A DNA stretch of 21,176 nucleotides from Planctomycetales bacterium (GTDB taxonomy: Bacteria; Planctomycetota; Planctomycetia; Pirellulales; Thermoguttaceae). The translations under genes and the position numbers were made by a program. Shown here one piece after another: positions 9,812-16,741 of the stretch (positions are counted from its first letter, which is position 1; each line of letters starts with the position of its first letter). The notes below the pieces were generated by a model. The model worked only from the letters and a program-made list of their open reading frames with translations. It had not been told where the DNA came from and searched no databases. Location of the stretch: the NCBI GenBank assembly GCA_007119795.1, contig SKOZ01000019.1, positions 1 through 21,176 on the forward strand. Direction: 5' to 3'.

Positions 9812-9825
9812 TGTACGTCAGTACA
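9812..9825 (+). promoter_or_regulatory. Candidate LexA (SOS) box in the SLOG gene promoter
   Basis: TGTAC-GTCA-GTACA is a perfect inverted repeat (5 bp arms, 4 bp spacer). It overlaps the end of a possible -10 TACTAT (9807-9812), itself 17 bp after a poor -35 TTGCAC (9784-9789), where a repressor would block transcription. The lexA promoter region carries the same motif with one mismatch. The core GTAC-N4-GTAC resembles the GTAC-type box reported for cyanobacterial LexA and differs from the E. coli and Bacillus boxes. Assignment to LexA is inference from the shared motif and proximity. Confidence 0.55.
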
Positions 9826-9869
9826 CTATCGTGATGATCCGAGGCGGTAAGGGAGAGGAGCGGCGGGCC

Positions 9870-10367
9870 ATGGGGCTTGTGCTGAAGAAGATCGTCTCCG
9901 GCGGGCAGACGGGTGTCGACCGCGGCGCGCTGGACGCGGCGATCGCCCAGGCGACGCCGCACGGCGGCTGGTGCCCCCGCGGCCGGCTGGCCGAGGACGG
10001 CACCATCCCGGCCGGTTACCGGCTCGACGAGACCGAGTCCGCGGAATACCCTCAACGGACGGAGCGCAACGTCCTCGATGCCGATGCCACCTTGATTCTC
10101 TGCCGGGGAAACCCCGTGGGGGGAACGGAACTGACCCGCCAATTGGCCCTGGCCCACGGCAAGCCCTGCCTGGTGGTCGATCTGAGCCGTACGGCCGACT
10201 CGAGCGCCATCCGCCGCTGGCTGGCGGCGCATCGCGTAGGCGTTCTCAACGTCGCCGGCCCCCGCGAGAGCCAATGGCCCGGCGCCGCCGCGGCTGCCCG
10301 GGCGGTCGTTGCCGAGCTGCTCTCTCCGCGCGCGGCCGTCAATCGACCTTCCGCACCACGCCGATGA
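9870..10367 (+). CDS. YpsA-type SLOG-family nucleotide-binding protein ('putative molybdenum carrier')
   Basis: 165 aa Rossmann-like protein of the group annotated as putative molybdenum carrier or cpYpsA-related SLOG. Visible motifs: the N-terminal loop SGGQTGVDRGALDAA (10-24), GGWCPRGR (32-39), a RNVLDADATLIL strand (66-77), the second ligand loop GGTELT (84-89) and the C-terminal NVAGPRES (127-134). These glycine-rich loops form the ligand pocket in SLOG proteins, a superfamily that includes LOG cytokinin enzymes and nucleotide sensors in defence systems. The substrate is unknown. I chose the ATG at 9870, with AGGAG at 9856-9860; the ATG at 9834 would leave almost no leader. Its 3' end overlaps the convergent lexA gene by 29 bp, and a palindrome matching the lexA promoter lies 45 bp upstream. 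Family call is good; an SOS-linked role is inferred. Confidence 0.8.
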   Translation: MGLVLKKIVSGGQTGVDRGALDAAIAQATPHGGWCPRGRLAEDGTIPAGYRLDETESAEYPQRTERNVLDADATLILCRGNPVGGTELTRQLALAHGKPCLVVDLSRTADSSAIRRWLAAHRVGVLNVAGPRESQWPGAAAAARAVVAELLSPRAAVNRPSAPRR

Positions 10368-10944
10368 CAATCCCCAGGATGTTGGCCCGTTTCACGTAGA
10401 TGGGCTTCATCTCGGCGTTTGCGGGCTGGAGGCGGATGCGGTTCTTCTCGGGGAAAAAGCGTTTCAGCGTGGCGTCGCCATCCTCGGTTAAGGCGACGAC
10501 GATCTGGCCCTTGGCGGCGGTCCGGCGGCGGCGGACGACGACGTAGTCGCCGTCGGCGATCTGATCGTCGATCATCGAGTCGCCGTGGACGCGGAGCACG
10601 AAGAGGTCGTCCTTGTTGCGGAAGACGGCCTCGAAGTCGAAGCGCTCCGCCTGCTCGATCGCTTCGTGCAGGGCGCCCGCGGCGATCCGCCCCACCATGG
10701 GCAGGCCCCGCAGGTGCGCCGGTTCGCTGGCCAGGCGGATGGCGCGCGACATCCCCGGCTCGCGCTCGATGAACCCCTTTTTCTCCAAGGCCGTCAGATG
10801 GCACATCACCCCGTTGGGTGAGTTGATGTGGAAGTGCTGGCCGATCTCGCGAACGGTCGGCCCGTAGCCGCGCGAGCGGATCTTCTCGCGGATGAACTCG
10901 TAGACCGACCGCTGCCTCTCGGTCAACTGCTCCATCGGTTCCAT
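10339..10944 (-). CDS. lexA: LexA repressor, SOS master regulator with self-cleaving peptidase domain
   Basis: Represses DNA-damage genes until RecA-stimulated autocleavage, 201 aa. The N-terminal winged helix has GYGPTVREIGQHF (26-38) and recognition region NSPNGVMCHLTALEKKGFI (41-59). The cleavage site is the Ala-Gly bond at 89-90 (RIAAGAL). The catalytic serine is S123 (HGDSM) and the lysine K161 (DATLKRFF), both intact. The ATG at 10944 places the helix-turn-helix at the normal distance from the N terminus; 10935 is an alternative. Frames opening further upstream (TTG 10992, ATG 10986) would begin inside the putative operator, so I reject them. The recognition helix differs from E. coli and Bacillus LexA, in keeping with a different operator. 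The gene is convergent with and overlaps the SLOG gene, and a candidate autoregulatory box lies at 10986-10999. Confidence 0.95.
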   Translation of the reverse strand: MEPMEQLTERQRSVYEFIREKIRSRGYGPTVREIGQHFHINSPNGVMCHLTALEKKGFIEREPGMSRAIRLASEPAHLRGLPMVGRIAAGALHEAIEQAERFDFEAVFRNKDDLFVLRVHGDSMIDDQIADGDYVVVRRRRTAAKGQIVVALTEDGDATLKRFFPEKNRIRLQPANAEMKPIYVKRANILGIVIGVVRKVD

Positions 10945-11353
10945 GGCGTGGTTCCCGCGGGGTAAAGGAGATTGGGGTAGGATCATGGACAATCGTACAA
11001 TATACGCCCGTCCATCGTCAAGCCCCCCTTACCCGCCGGCGAAGGGCATCGACTGCCCCAGATCCTTCGCCGCAAATACCCCAGACGAGGCCGCCTCCCT
11101 GTCAAACCCTCACGCCGGGGGAATCTCTGCAGGGAAGGGGCCGCGAATCACGGCCTCTGCCCCCCCTTCCCCTTTTTCCCTGTCTTGCCTGTTGCCGGGC
11201 CGGGCCGACCGGGGTTCCTGCCGGATTAAAGTCCCTCACCCGTTCGACCCGATGCAGTTGCGGGCCGTCTGTAACGCGAGAGACGCCCAGTCCGCGTATG
11301 CTGGGAAGACAGGCTGATTTGGGGAAAAGGAATCGAAACAGGGACCGACTGCC
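10945..11353. promoter_or_regulatory. Divergent intergenic region between lexA and the 11354 gene
   Basis: 409 bp without a credible gene; a small frame from 10943 to about 11317 on the plus strand has no recognisable features and crosses the lexA operator. The left part is the lexA promoter and operator. The right part should hold the promoter of the downstream pair. A pyrimidine-rich tract (11157-11190) is followed by GC-rich inverted repeats around 11194-11225, and CCCAG/CTGGG (11286-11290 with 11301-11305) can form a small hairpin around TATGCT (11297-11302), a possible -10 without a clear -35. I see no tRNA-like fold. Confidence 0.4.
10986..10999 (-). promoter_or_regulatory. Candidate LexA autoregulatory box in the lexA promoter
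   Basis: Read on the minus strand: TGTAC-GATT-GTCCA, one mismatch from the perfect TGTAC-N4-GTACA palindrome found upstream of the SLOG gene. A possible promoter reads TTGACG (plus-strand 11016-11021) and TACGAT (10992-10997) with an 18 bp spacer, so the box covers the -10 element. LexA autoregulation is nearly universal, which makes this the natural place to look for its operator. The box ends about 40 bp before the chosen start codon. Confidence 0.55.
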
Positions 11354-11941
11354 TTGAATGCTGCATTGGGATTCCTTACGGTGCTCGAGGATTCCGATCA
11401 GAACCTCTTCGGGGGCTATCTCCTGCTCAGCCTTGCCGGCCGCCCCCTGGAGTTCCACTGCACCACACCGATCCGGCCCAACCGGGCCCAGCGGATCCTC
11501 TACGGCCCCACCCTGGAGCCTTTCCTGTTCGGCGAATTGATCGGGGGAACGCTCTACCGCAAGGCCACGACGGTTCCGGGGGTGGTATGCACCGACGTCT
11601 TCGCCGCCGTGTGCCTCCGCGAGCACGTCGACGTCCCGGTGGTGCTCGTGCTGCCGTCTGAGGAGATGGAGCCCTCGGGCGACGCCCGGCCGGTCCCGCG
11701 CTCGGAAGGCCCCTCCGCTGCGGCGGCGGCCGTCTTGCGCGTAGACGCCCCTCATGCCCCGAGACCGCCGCTCGTGGAGTTCTGCTGGCGGGCGAACCGC
11801 CTGGCGGTGCCGGCGCGGGGGGGGGGCGAGCGCGACCTGATCCTCGAGCAGCTGGCGGGGGCCGAAGAGTTGTTGGACCTCGCCGAGCCCTTCGAGCGCA
11901 TCCGTCAGGCCATCGACGAGGCCCGCGGCGGGGGGCGATGA
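11354..11941 (+). CDS. Unrecognised protein encoded with the SNF2 helicase
   Basis: 195 aa starting from TTG at 11354. This is the only plausible start after the in-frame stop at 11315, and AGGGA (11340-11344) precedes it. I do not recognise a named domain. The N-terminal half is well ordered and looks conserved: LGFLTVLEDSDQNLFGGYL (5-23), LAGRPLEFHCTTPIRPNRAQ (27-46), YGPTLEPFLFGELIGGTL (50-67). The middle (105-140) is Ala/Pro-rich and probably disordered, and the C-terminal 45 residues are acidic and helical. There is no signal peptide or membrane segment, so it is probably cytoplasmic. The stop codon is one base before the SNF2 start, so the two are almost surely co-translated and may act together. 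A run of ten G sits at 11817-11826 inside the gene. Nothing in the sequence gives a biochemical function. Confidence 0.75.
   Translation: MNAALGFLTVLEDSDQNLFGGYLLLSLAGRPLEFHCTTPIRPNRAQRILYGPTLEPFLFGELIGGTLYRKATTVPGVVCTDVFAAVCLREHVDVPVVLVLPSEEMEPSGDARPVPRSEGPSAAAAAVLRVDAPHAPRPPLVEFCWRANRLAVPARGGGERDLILEQLAGAEELLDLAEPFERIRQAIDEARGGGR
11817..11826 (+). repeat. Homopolymer run of ten G inside a coding region
   Basis: Ten consecutive G encode the Arg-Gly-Gly-Gly stretch of the protein upstream of the SNF2 helicase. It is the longest homopolymer I noticed; other runs of eight or more lie at 819-826 (C), 4103-4110 (G), 15340-15348 (C) and 16440-16447 (G). Such a tract can slip during replication and would shift the frame about 115 bp before the coupled helicase start. 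Chance occurrence in GC-rich DNA is a real alternative. Confidence 0.8.
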
Positions 11942-11942
11942 C

Positions 11943-13745
11943 ATGCGCGAACAGCCCGGTCTCCCGGCACCAGACCCGGTTGCAGTGATCAGTTGGGTCG
12001 CCCCGCCCCCTCCCGCCGTAACGTCGGAGCACCTTGGGGGATCGGCACCGGAAGTCGTCTCCCTGCGAACGGCCGCGCCGGCGCCGCCCCGCGTGGAGTC
12101 GCGGCCGAGTGCCGTGACTCCGCCGCGGACGGTCTCCATCGCCATCGGCCGCGCCGGGGTGCGGGTACGGAGTTTCGGCTTTGCCGGGGCGGCTTCGGGG
12201 ACGGCCCCGGAATGGCTCGAGGGGGCGGCGGAGGCCGAGGGCGTGGGGGCGGCACCGCCGCGCGCGGAGCGTCCGCTTTCCGGGCGGCGAACCCGCATCG
12301 CGCCCCCCCGCGACCTGGTCAAGCTCGAAGACCGGCTCCACTACCTCCTCCAACCGCCGCTGGAATCGCTCTTTGCCGAGCGGGCGCTGTCGTTTCCCTA
12401 TGAGCCCTTCCCCTACCAGTTCGAGGGTATTGCCTTCCTCTACCCGCGTCACGCGGCGGTGCTGGCCGACGAGATGGGACTGGGCAAGACGATGCAGGCG
12501 GTAACGGCGATCCGCCTCTTGATGCGGCGCGGCGAGGTGCGGCGGGTGCTGCTCGTCTGCCCCAAGCCCTTGGTGACCAACTGGCAGCGGGAGTTCGCCC
12601 TCTGGGCACCCGAGATCCCGGCGATGGCCGTCGAGGGGGACCGGGTACGGCGGCAGTGGCAGTGGGCGCTGGACGACGTCCCCGTGCGGATCGCCAACTA
12701 CGAAATCCTCCACCGTGACGAGGAGTTGCTCCTCGCCGGTGCCGGGGGAGCGGCCCCGCCCCCCTTCGACCTGGTAGTGCTCGACGAGGCCCAGCGAATC
12801 AAGAACCGCGCCAGCGCCACCGCCCGGGCCGCCTGCGCCCTGGCTCGCTCGCGGGGATGGGCGCTCACCGGCACGCCCGTGGAGAACAGTCCCGAAGACC
12901 TGGTGGGCATCTTCGAGTTCCTCTCGCCGGGCCTCCTGTCGCCGCAGATGAAACCCCGGAAGATGGGCCGCACGGTCAGCGACTACGTGCTCCGCCGAAC
13001 CAAGGACACCGTCCTTACCGACCTGCCGCCGAAACTCTTCCGCGAAGCCCAGCTCGAGCTCACCCCGGAACAGCGCGCCACCTACCAGCTCGCCGAGGAG
13101 GAGGGCGTTCTGCGGCTGGCGGAGATGGAGCAGGCGGCCACCATCCAGCACGTCTTCGAGCTCGTCCTGCGGCTCAAACAGATCTGCAACTTCGATCCCG
13201 CCACGGGGGCCAGCGCCAAGCTGGAGCGGCTGCAGGCCGATCTGGAGGAGGTGGTGCAGAGCGGCCGCAAGGCGATCGTCTTCAGCCAGTACGTCCGCAC
13301 GCTGGAGACGCTGGCCGCGAACCTGGGCTCCTTCCACCCCCTGATGTACCACGGCAAGGTGCGCTCCGCGGAACGCGATCGGGTGATCGGCCGCTTCCGC
13401 GGTGACCCGCGGTGCCAGGTCCTCTTGATGAGCTACGGCGCCGGCAGTGTGGGGCTCAACCTGCAGTTCGCCAGCTACGTCTTTCTCTTCGACCGCTGGT
13501 GGAATCCGGCCGTCGAGGACCAGGCGATCAACCGCGCCCACCGCATCGGTGCCGCCGGGCCGGTCACGGTGAGCCGCTTCGTGACCCTCGCGACCATCGA
13601 AGAGCGGATCGACCGCGTGCTCGAGGAGAAGCGGGAGCTCTTCGCGACCATCTTCTCGGATAGCCGGCCGCAGCAGCGGACGGGACTCTCCCAGGAAGAG
13701 ATTTTCGGCCTCTTCGACCTTGCCTGCCCCGCCAGGGCGGCGTGA
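11943..13745 (+). CDS. SNF2/Rad54-family DEAQ helicase (HepA-like, stand-alone)
   Basis: DNA-dependent ATPase/translocase of superfamily 2, 600 aa. Residues 1-120 are Pro/Ala-rich and variable, probably disordered. Lobe 1: Q-like motif FPYQFEGIAFL (156-166), motif I DEMGLGKT (176-183), Ia LLVCPKPLVTNWQREF (203-218), II DEAQ (281-284), III ALTGTPVEN (307-315). Lobe 2: LRRTKD (350-355), IV IVFSQY (445-450), V-region MSYGAGSVGLNLQFA (496-510), VI QAINRAHRIG (527-536). All ATPase motifs are intact. The stretch between motif III and LRRTK is short (about 35 residues), giving a compact SNF2 core. No nuclease, bromodomain or zinc finger is attached. Its start lies one base after the stop of the preceding gene. 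Bacterial SNF2 proteins serve in transcription recycling, repair or anti-phage systems; nothing here decides among these. Confidence 0.93.
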   Translation: MREQPGLPAPDPVAVISWVAPPPPAVTSEHLGGSAPEVVSLRTAAPAPPRVESRPSAVTPPRTVSIAIGRAGVRVRSFGFAGAASGTAPEWLEGAAEAEGVGAAPPRAERPLSGRRTRIAPPRDLVKLEDRLHYLLQPPLESLFAERALSFPYEPFPYQFEGIAFLYPRHAAVLADEMGLGKTMQAVTAIRLLMRRGEVRRVLLVCPKPLVTNWQREFALWAPEIPAMAVEGDRVRRQWQWALDDVPVRIANYEILHRDEELLLAGAGGAAPPPFDLVVLDEAQRIKNRASATARAACALARSRGWALTGTPVENSPEDLVGIFEFLSPGLLSPQMKPRKMGRTVSDYVLRRTKDTVLTDLPPKLFREAQLELTPEQRATYQLAEEEGVLRLAEMEQAATIQHVFELVLRLKQICNFDPATGASAKLERLQADLEEVVQSGRKAIVFSQYVRTLETLAANLGSFHPLMYHGKVRSAERDRVIGRFRGDPRCQVLLMSYGAGSVGLNLQFASYVFLFDRWWNPAVEDQAINRAHRIGAAGPVTVSRFVTLATIEERIDRVLEEKRELFATIFSDSRPQQRTGLSQEEIFGLFDLACPARAA

Positions 13746-13767
13746 GGAGGTCGAGGCGCATCCGCAG

Positions 13768-14592
13768 CTACTCGGGTGCCACGGTGACGAGTTCGTGACA
13801 GACGGCCTCGATCTGCGCCGCGGTGATCGACGACTGCGACTCCGCGTAGCCGATCAGCAGGGCCAGATCGCCCAGGCGGTTGATCCGCCGGGGAATGCCG
13901 CAGGTCAATTCGTGAAGGGTGCGGAGGGCATCGGGCGTGAAGACCTCGCGGGCCCCGGCACCGGCCGTTCTCAGGCGGTGGGCGACATACTCGCTCGTCT
14001 CCGTGGCGGTGAAGGGGCGGAGAAGGCACTTCACGGCCAGCCGCTCCTCGAGTTGGGGCATGCGGTCGAGCACGGGCAGGATGCCCGCCTGGCCGACGAG
14101 CAGGAGCGTGAGCCCCGCACGGCCCAGGGCCTGGAAGTTCGAGAGCAGACGCATCGCCTCCAGGGTACGGCGGTCTTCCAGGAGCTGCGCCTCGTCGACG
14201 ACCACCACGGCATGGCGTCCCCGCTCCGTGTTCTCGGCGAGGAAGCTCTCGATCCGCCGCACGGCCCCCGCGGGCGTGGCGAGGCGATCGAGGTCCTCCC
14301 CCCCGGCGAGCCAGCCGGCCAAGTAGCCGAGCAGCTCGTCCGCCTCCATCTGCGGGAAGACGAGGTGGACGAACGGAGCGAACTCGTCGTCGAGCACCGT
14401 CCGCAACATGCCCACCACCAGCGTCTTACCCAGCCCCGACGCCCCTGCCAGGAGGGCACCGCCACGATGGTTCTCGATGGCGTAGCGGAGCTTCAACAGC
14501 GCCGCCTGGTGCGGGGCACCGGGGTAGAAGAAGCGCGGGTCAGGCGTGTTCTCGAAGGGCTTCTCTTCGAGTTGCCAATAGGCCTCGTACAT
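13768..14592 (-). CDS. ExeA/GspA-type AAA ATPase
   Basis: 274 aa ATPase of the ExeA family, also close to the ATPase found beside exopolysaccharide/exosortase tyrosine kinases. The start MYEAYWQLEEKPFENTPDP (1-19) with FFYPG is the hallmark of this family. Walker A is GASGLGKT (50-57), Walker B VVVVDEAQLL (129-138), and sensor 1 LLLVGQ (163-168). A RINRLGDLALL segment (236-246) ends the lid region. All catalytic residues are present. It stops after the AAA core and has no C-terminal peptidoglycan-binding domain or transmembrane helix, unlike full ExeA. It is the third gene of a minus-strand unit, 53 bp after the kinase-like gene. Its 3' end faces the SNF2 gene with only 22 bp between stops. 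It probably supplies ATP-driven assembly for an envelope or export structure; the partner is inferred. Confidence 0.9.
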   Translation of the reverse strand: MYEAYWQLEEKPFENTPDPRFFYPGAPHQAALLKLRYAIENHRGGALLAGASGLGKTLVVGMLRTVLDDEFAPFVHLVFPQMEADELLGYLAGWLAGGEDLDRLATPAGAVRRIESFLAENTERGRHAVVVVDEAQLLEDRRTLEAMRLLSNFQALGRAGLTLLLVGQAGILPVLDRMPQLEERLAVKCLLRPFTATETSEYVAHRLRTAGAGAREVFTPDALRTLHELTCGIPRRINRLGDLALLIGYAESQSSITAAQIEAVCHELVTVAPE

Positions 14593-14645
14593 GGCCGCTG
14601 CTCGATGGTTCCCGTGTTCACCCGCCCCGGCGGGGCAATGCTGTT

Positions 14646-15854
14646 TCAATCCCGCACGAAGTTCGCCACCGTCCCCAGGACACGAACGCCCCCCTCCTCG
14701 ATCGCACCCAGCAGAGACTCCGCGTCCGCGCCGGCGGGCGCCCCGTTGGCGGCGGGAAGACCGCGGGCGTCGTCGACCACCAGCACGGCGTCGATCCATT
14801 CGCCTTTCAGCCTGCGATCGGTGGCCGGGCCCCAGTCGACCAGGACCACATCGAATCCCCGCCGCAAGTCGGCTGCCACGTCCGCCGGGTCGGCACACCC
14901 ACTGCCTTCCGGGCAAGAGGGGAGCAGCGCCCAGCGGTCGTCGAGCGACTCGACGGCGACCTCCGCGAGGGGCAGGCGGCCGGCGGCTGCCGCTTCCCAG
15001 CCCGCCTCCACCAGCACGCCCAAACGCCGCGAAAGGCGGGGCTCGGTCGGGTCGGCCTCCAGCACTGCGGTGCGCCGGCCGGCGCGGCCGAGCCGCTGGG
15101 CGAGCAGGACGACCAGCGTGCTGCATCCTACGCCTCGACGCGTCCCCGCCACTGCCAAGACCTGCTGCCCCCCGTCGGCTGCCGCGGCCACAGCCGCGGT
15201 GATGCAGTCGAGCTCGTCCGCCGCAGCCGCCGTCAACTGCGCGCAGGCGCAGGGCTGGGCAAAGCGATCGACCTGAAGCAGGGGCCGAAAACCCCAGGGC
15301 TGTTCGCCCGTGTCGCTCGGACCGCCGCCGTTCGTGTCGCCCCCCCCCGATGCCCTCGCGCAATCCGCGCCGACGGCGGTCGGCAACGGCTCATCGCCAT
15401 CGTGCGGTTCCTCCGCCGATGTGCCCTCGACCACGGGGCCCATCGCTTCGTCAGCCGCCGAATCCACGTCCCCCTCATCCGCAGCCCCCTCTGCGGCTGC
15501 CTCCTGAGATCGGGACAGCCCGGGGATTCCCAGGGCGTCGATGGCAAGCATCGTGGCCGGATTGCCCCCACGCAAAGCTGCGCCAGGGGGAGGAGGCCCC
15601 GTTCCTCCCGGCTCACTCCCCGCAGCATCCGGCGATTGCTCCAGGGTCGCGACCACGGCGTCGACCCCGGTCGGCGAGGTTGCCCCGCTCGTCGACGTGC
15701 TGGACGGGACGGGTTCCGCATCCGTCGGCTCCGTATCCGGCCGGACGAGGTCTGCAGTCGGCGGTGGGCCGCCCACTACCTCGTGCAGCAGGACGGGCGC
15801 GGCCGGCGGTGCCTGGGAATACGCCTTGAAAAACGCTTGGTCCATCGCCGTCAT
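14646..15854 (-). CDS. BY-kinase/ParA-like P-loop protein with degenerate Walker A
   Basis: 402 aa. Residues 1-185 are low-complexity, Pro/Gly/Glu/Asp-rich and probably disordered. Residues 205-402 form a SIMIBI P-loop domain of the CpsD/Wzc-kinase or ParA/MinD type: QVLAVAGTRRGVGCSTLVVL (231-250), Walker A' region TAVLEADPTEPRLSRRLGV (262-280), Walker B RRGFDVVLVDWGP (331-343), and VLVVDDARG (357-365). The P-loop reads GTRRGVGCST: C244 sits where the catalytic lysine normally is, and the upstream MinD-type lysine is arginine. The usual Asp of Walker A' is Glu266. There is no C-terminal tyrosine cluster. It may bind nucleotide weakly or not at all. The start at 15854 has GGTAGG upstream and follows the membrane-protein stop by 8 bp; ATG 15845 is an alternative. 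A 9-C run lies at 15340-15348. Confidence 0.8.
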   Translation of the reverse strand: MTAMDQAFFKAYSQAPPAAPVLLHEVVGGPPPTADLVRPDTEPTDAEPVPSSTSTSGATSPTGVDAVVATLEQSPDAAGSEPGGTGPPPPGAALRGGNPATMLAIDALGIPGLSRSQEAAAEGAADEGDVDSAADEAMGPVVEGTSAEEPHDGDEPLPTAVGADCARASGGGDTNGGGPSDTGEQPWGFRPLLQVDRFAQPCACAQLTAAAADELDCITAAVAAAADGGQQVLAVAGTRRGVGCSTLVVLLAQRLGRAGRRTAVLEADPTEPRLSRRLGVLVEAGWEAAAAGRLPLAEVAVESLDDRWALLPSCPEGSGCADPADVAADLRRGFDVVLVDWGPATDRRLKGEWIDAVLVVDDARGLPAANGAPAGADAESLLGAIEEGGVRVLGTVANFVRD

Positions 15855-15862
15855 AGCGAAGC

Positions 15863-16741
15863 CTACCTAAGGGTGGGATACTCGATGTGACCCTGGAGGC
15901 GAGCTACTCCCGCTTCCCCGCGGTCGCGCGAGCGTTCCTGGTCGCCGCTCGGCCACGGCGACGACCCACCGGCCGCCGCCGGCGAATTGACCCGCATGGG
16001 CTGATTGGCTCCCGTATCGTGGTCGTCGTAGGTCGCCCCTTCTTCCGCAACGTCTTCGCGGTATCCCGCAACACCGCCCGCCGGACTGGTGGAGCGCGAG
16101 GGTCCCGCATCGGCATCCTCTCCTCTGCCGAACTCGAATGCCACTCTTCGTGGGGGGCGCGAAAAGTACTCGCCTGTCGAGGGGTACGCTATCGATTCGT
16201 TCCAGTTTCCCCGCTGCTCGGGCGGCACCCAGGCCGACGCCCGCGGCCCCTCCCACGCGAGCGAGGCCTCCGTCGCACTATTCTCCGCCGAAGAATCGCC
16301 GCCGCGCTCGGGAGCACCGCCGCGAGCCTTTTCGGGGTTCACGGCTACCGCGGTCTCGGAAGCGTCGGCCTCCGGCTTGGGAGCGGTGCCGACGATCGCT
16401 GGCTCCGCGGGATCCCACTCGGGAACCATCCGCGCACGCGGGGGGGGAGGCGGTTGTCTCCGCACCGCATCGGTGGGTCTCTCCCCCTCGCGATTCCCGA
16501 GAAACAACGGGACAACGGCCAAGATCAAGACGAGTGCCATGCCGGCGAAGAGAATCTTCGCCGAAGCTGCCTGGCTGAGGAGCCGGGCACGACCCTGGAG
16601 GCGCTCGCGCGGCGGCTGGACCTCGCTTTCCGGCCCCTCGCCCACGTCGGGCAGGCGTGCTAACACGGTAGCGCGGGGGACGACTTCCAGCGGGTGAGAG
16701 GGCCGGCAGCCGGGATCCGGGATTGGCTCGTGCGTATCCAT
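15863..16741 (-). CDS. Single-pass membrane protein with long low-complexity tail
   Basis: 292 aa; no named domain recognised. An N-terminal cytoplasmic part of about 60 residues is followed by one clear membrane helix (62-82, ILFAGMALVLILAVVPLFLG). Then come about 210 residues rich in Pro, Gly, Glu, Arg and Ser with no regular fold, predicted to be outside the membrane and disordered. A proline run (PPPPPRARMVPEW) follows the helix, encoded across an 8-G tract at 16440-16447. The ATG at 16741 gives the compact start MDTHEPIPDPG; the frame continues upstream but reads as non-coding. It is the first gene of a three-gene unit with the kinase-like protein (8 bp gap) and the AAA ATPase. It resembles a membrane adaptor split off from a Wzc-type kinase, but lacks the Wzz domain. 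Role unknown. Confidence 0.75.
   Translation of the reverse strand: MDTHEPIPDPGCRPSHPLEVVPRATVLARLPDVGEGPESEVQPPRERLQGRARLLSQAASAKILFAGMALVLILAVVPLFLGNREGERPTDAVRRQPPPPPRARMVPEWDPAEPAIVGTAPKPEADASETAVAVNPEKARGGAPERGGDSSAENSATEASLAWEGPRASAWVPPEQRGNWNESIAYPSTGEYFSRPPRRVAFEFGRGEDADAGPSRSTSPAGGVAGYREDVAEEGATYDDHDTGANQPMRVNSPAAAGGSSPWPSGDQERSRDRGEAGVARLQGHIEYPTLR

Noticed and set aside
10945..10992. Upstream start codons for lexA (TTG 10992, ATG 10986)
   Set aside because: These would put the start inside the putative LexA operator and -10 element and add residues not expected before the LexA helix-turn-helix.
11232..11252. GTTCGACCC resembling a tRNA T-loop
   Set aside because: Flanking bases do not pair as a T-arm and no anticodon or acceptor stem can be built around it.
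10943..11317. Small plus-strand frame starting inside the lexA promoter region
   Set aside because: No domain, no ribosome binding site, low-complexity Pro/Ser composition, and it runs through the lexA operator and a promoter region.
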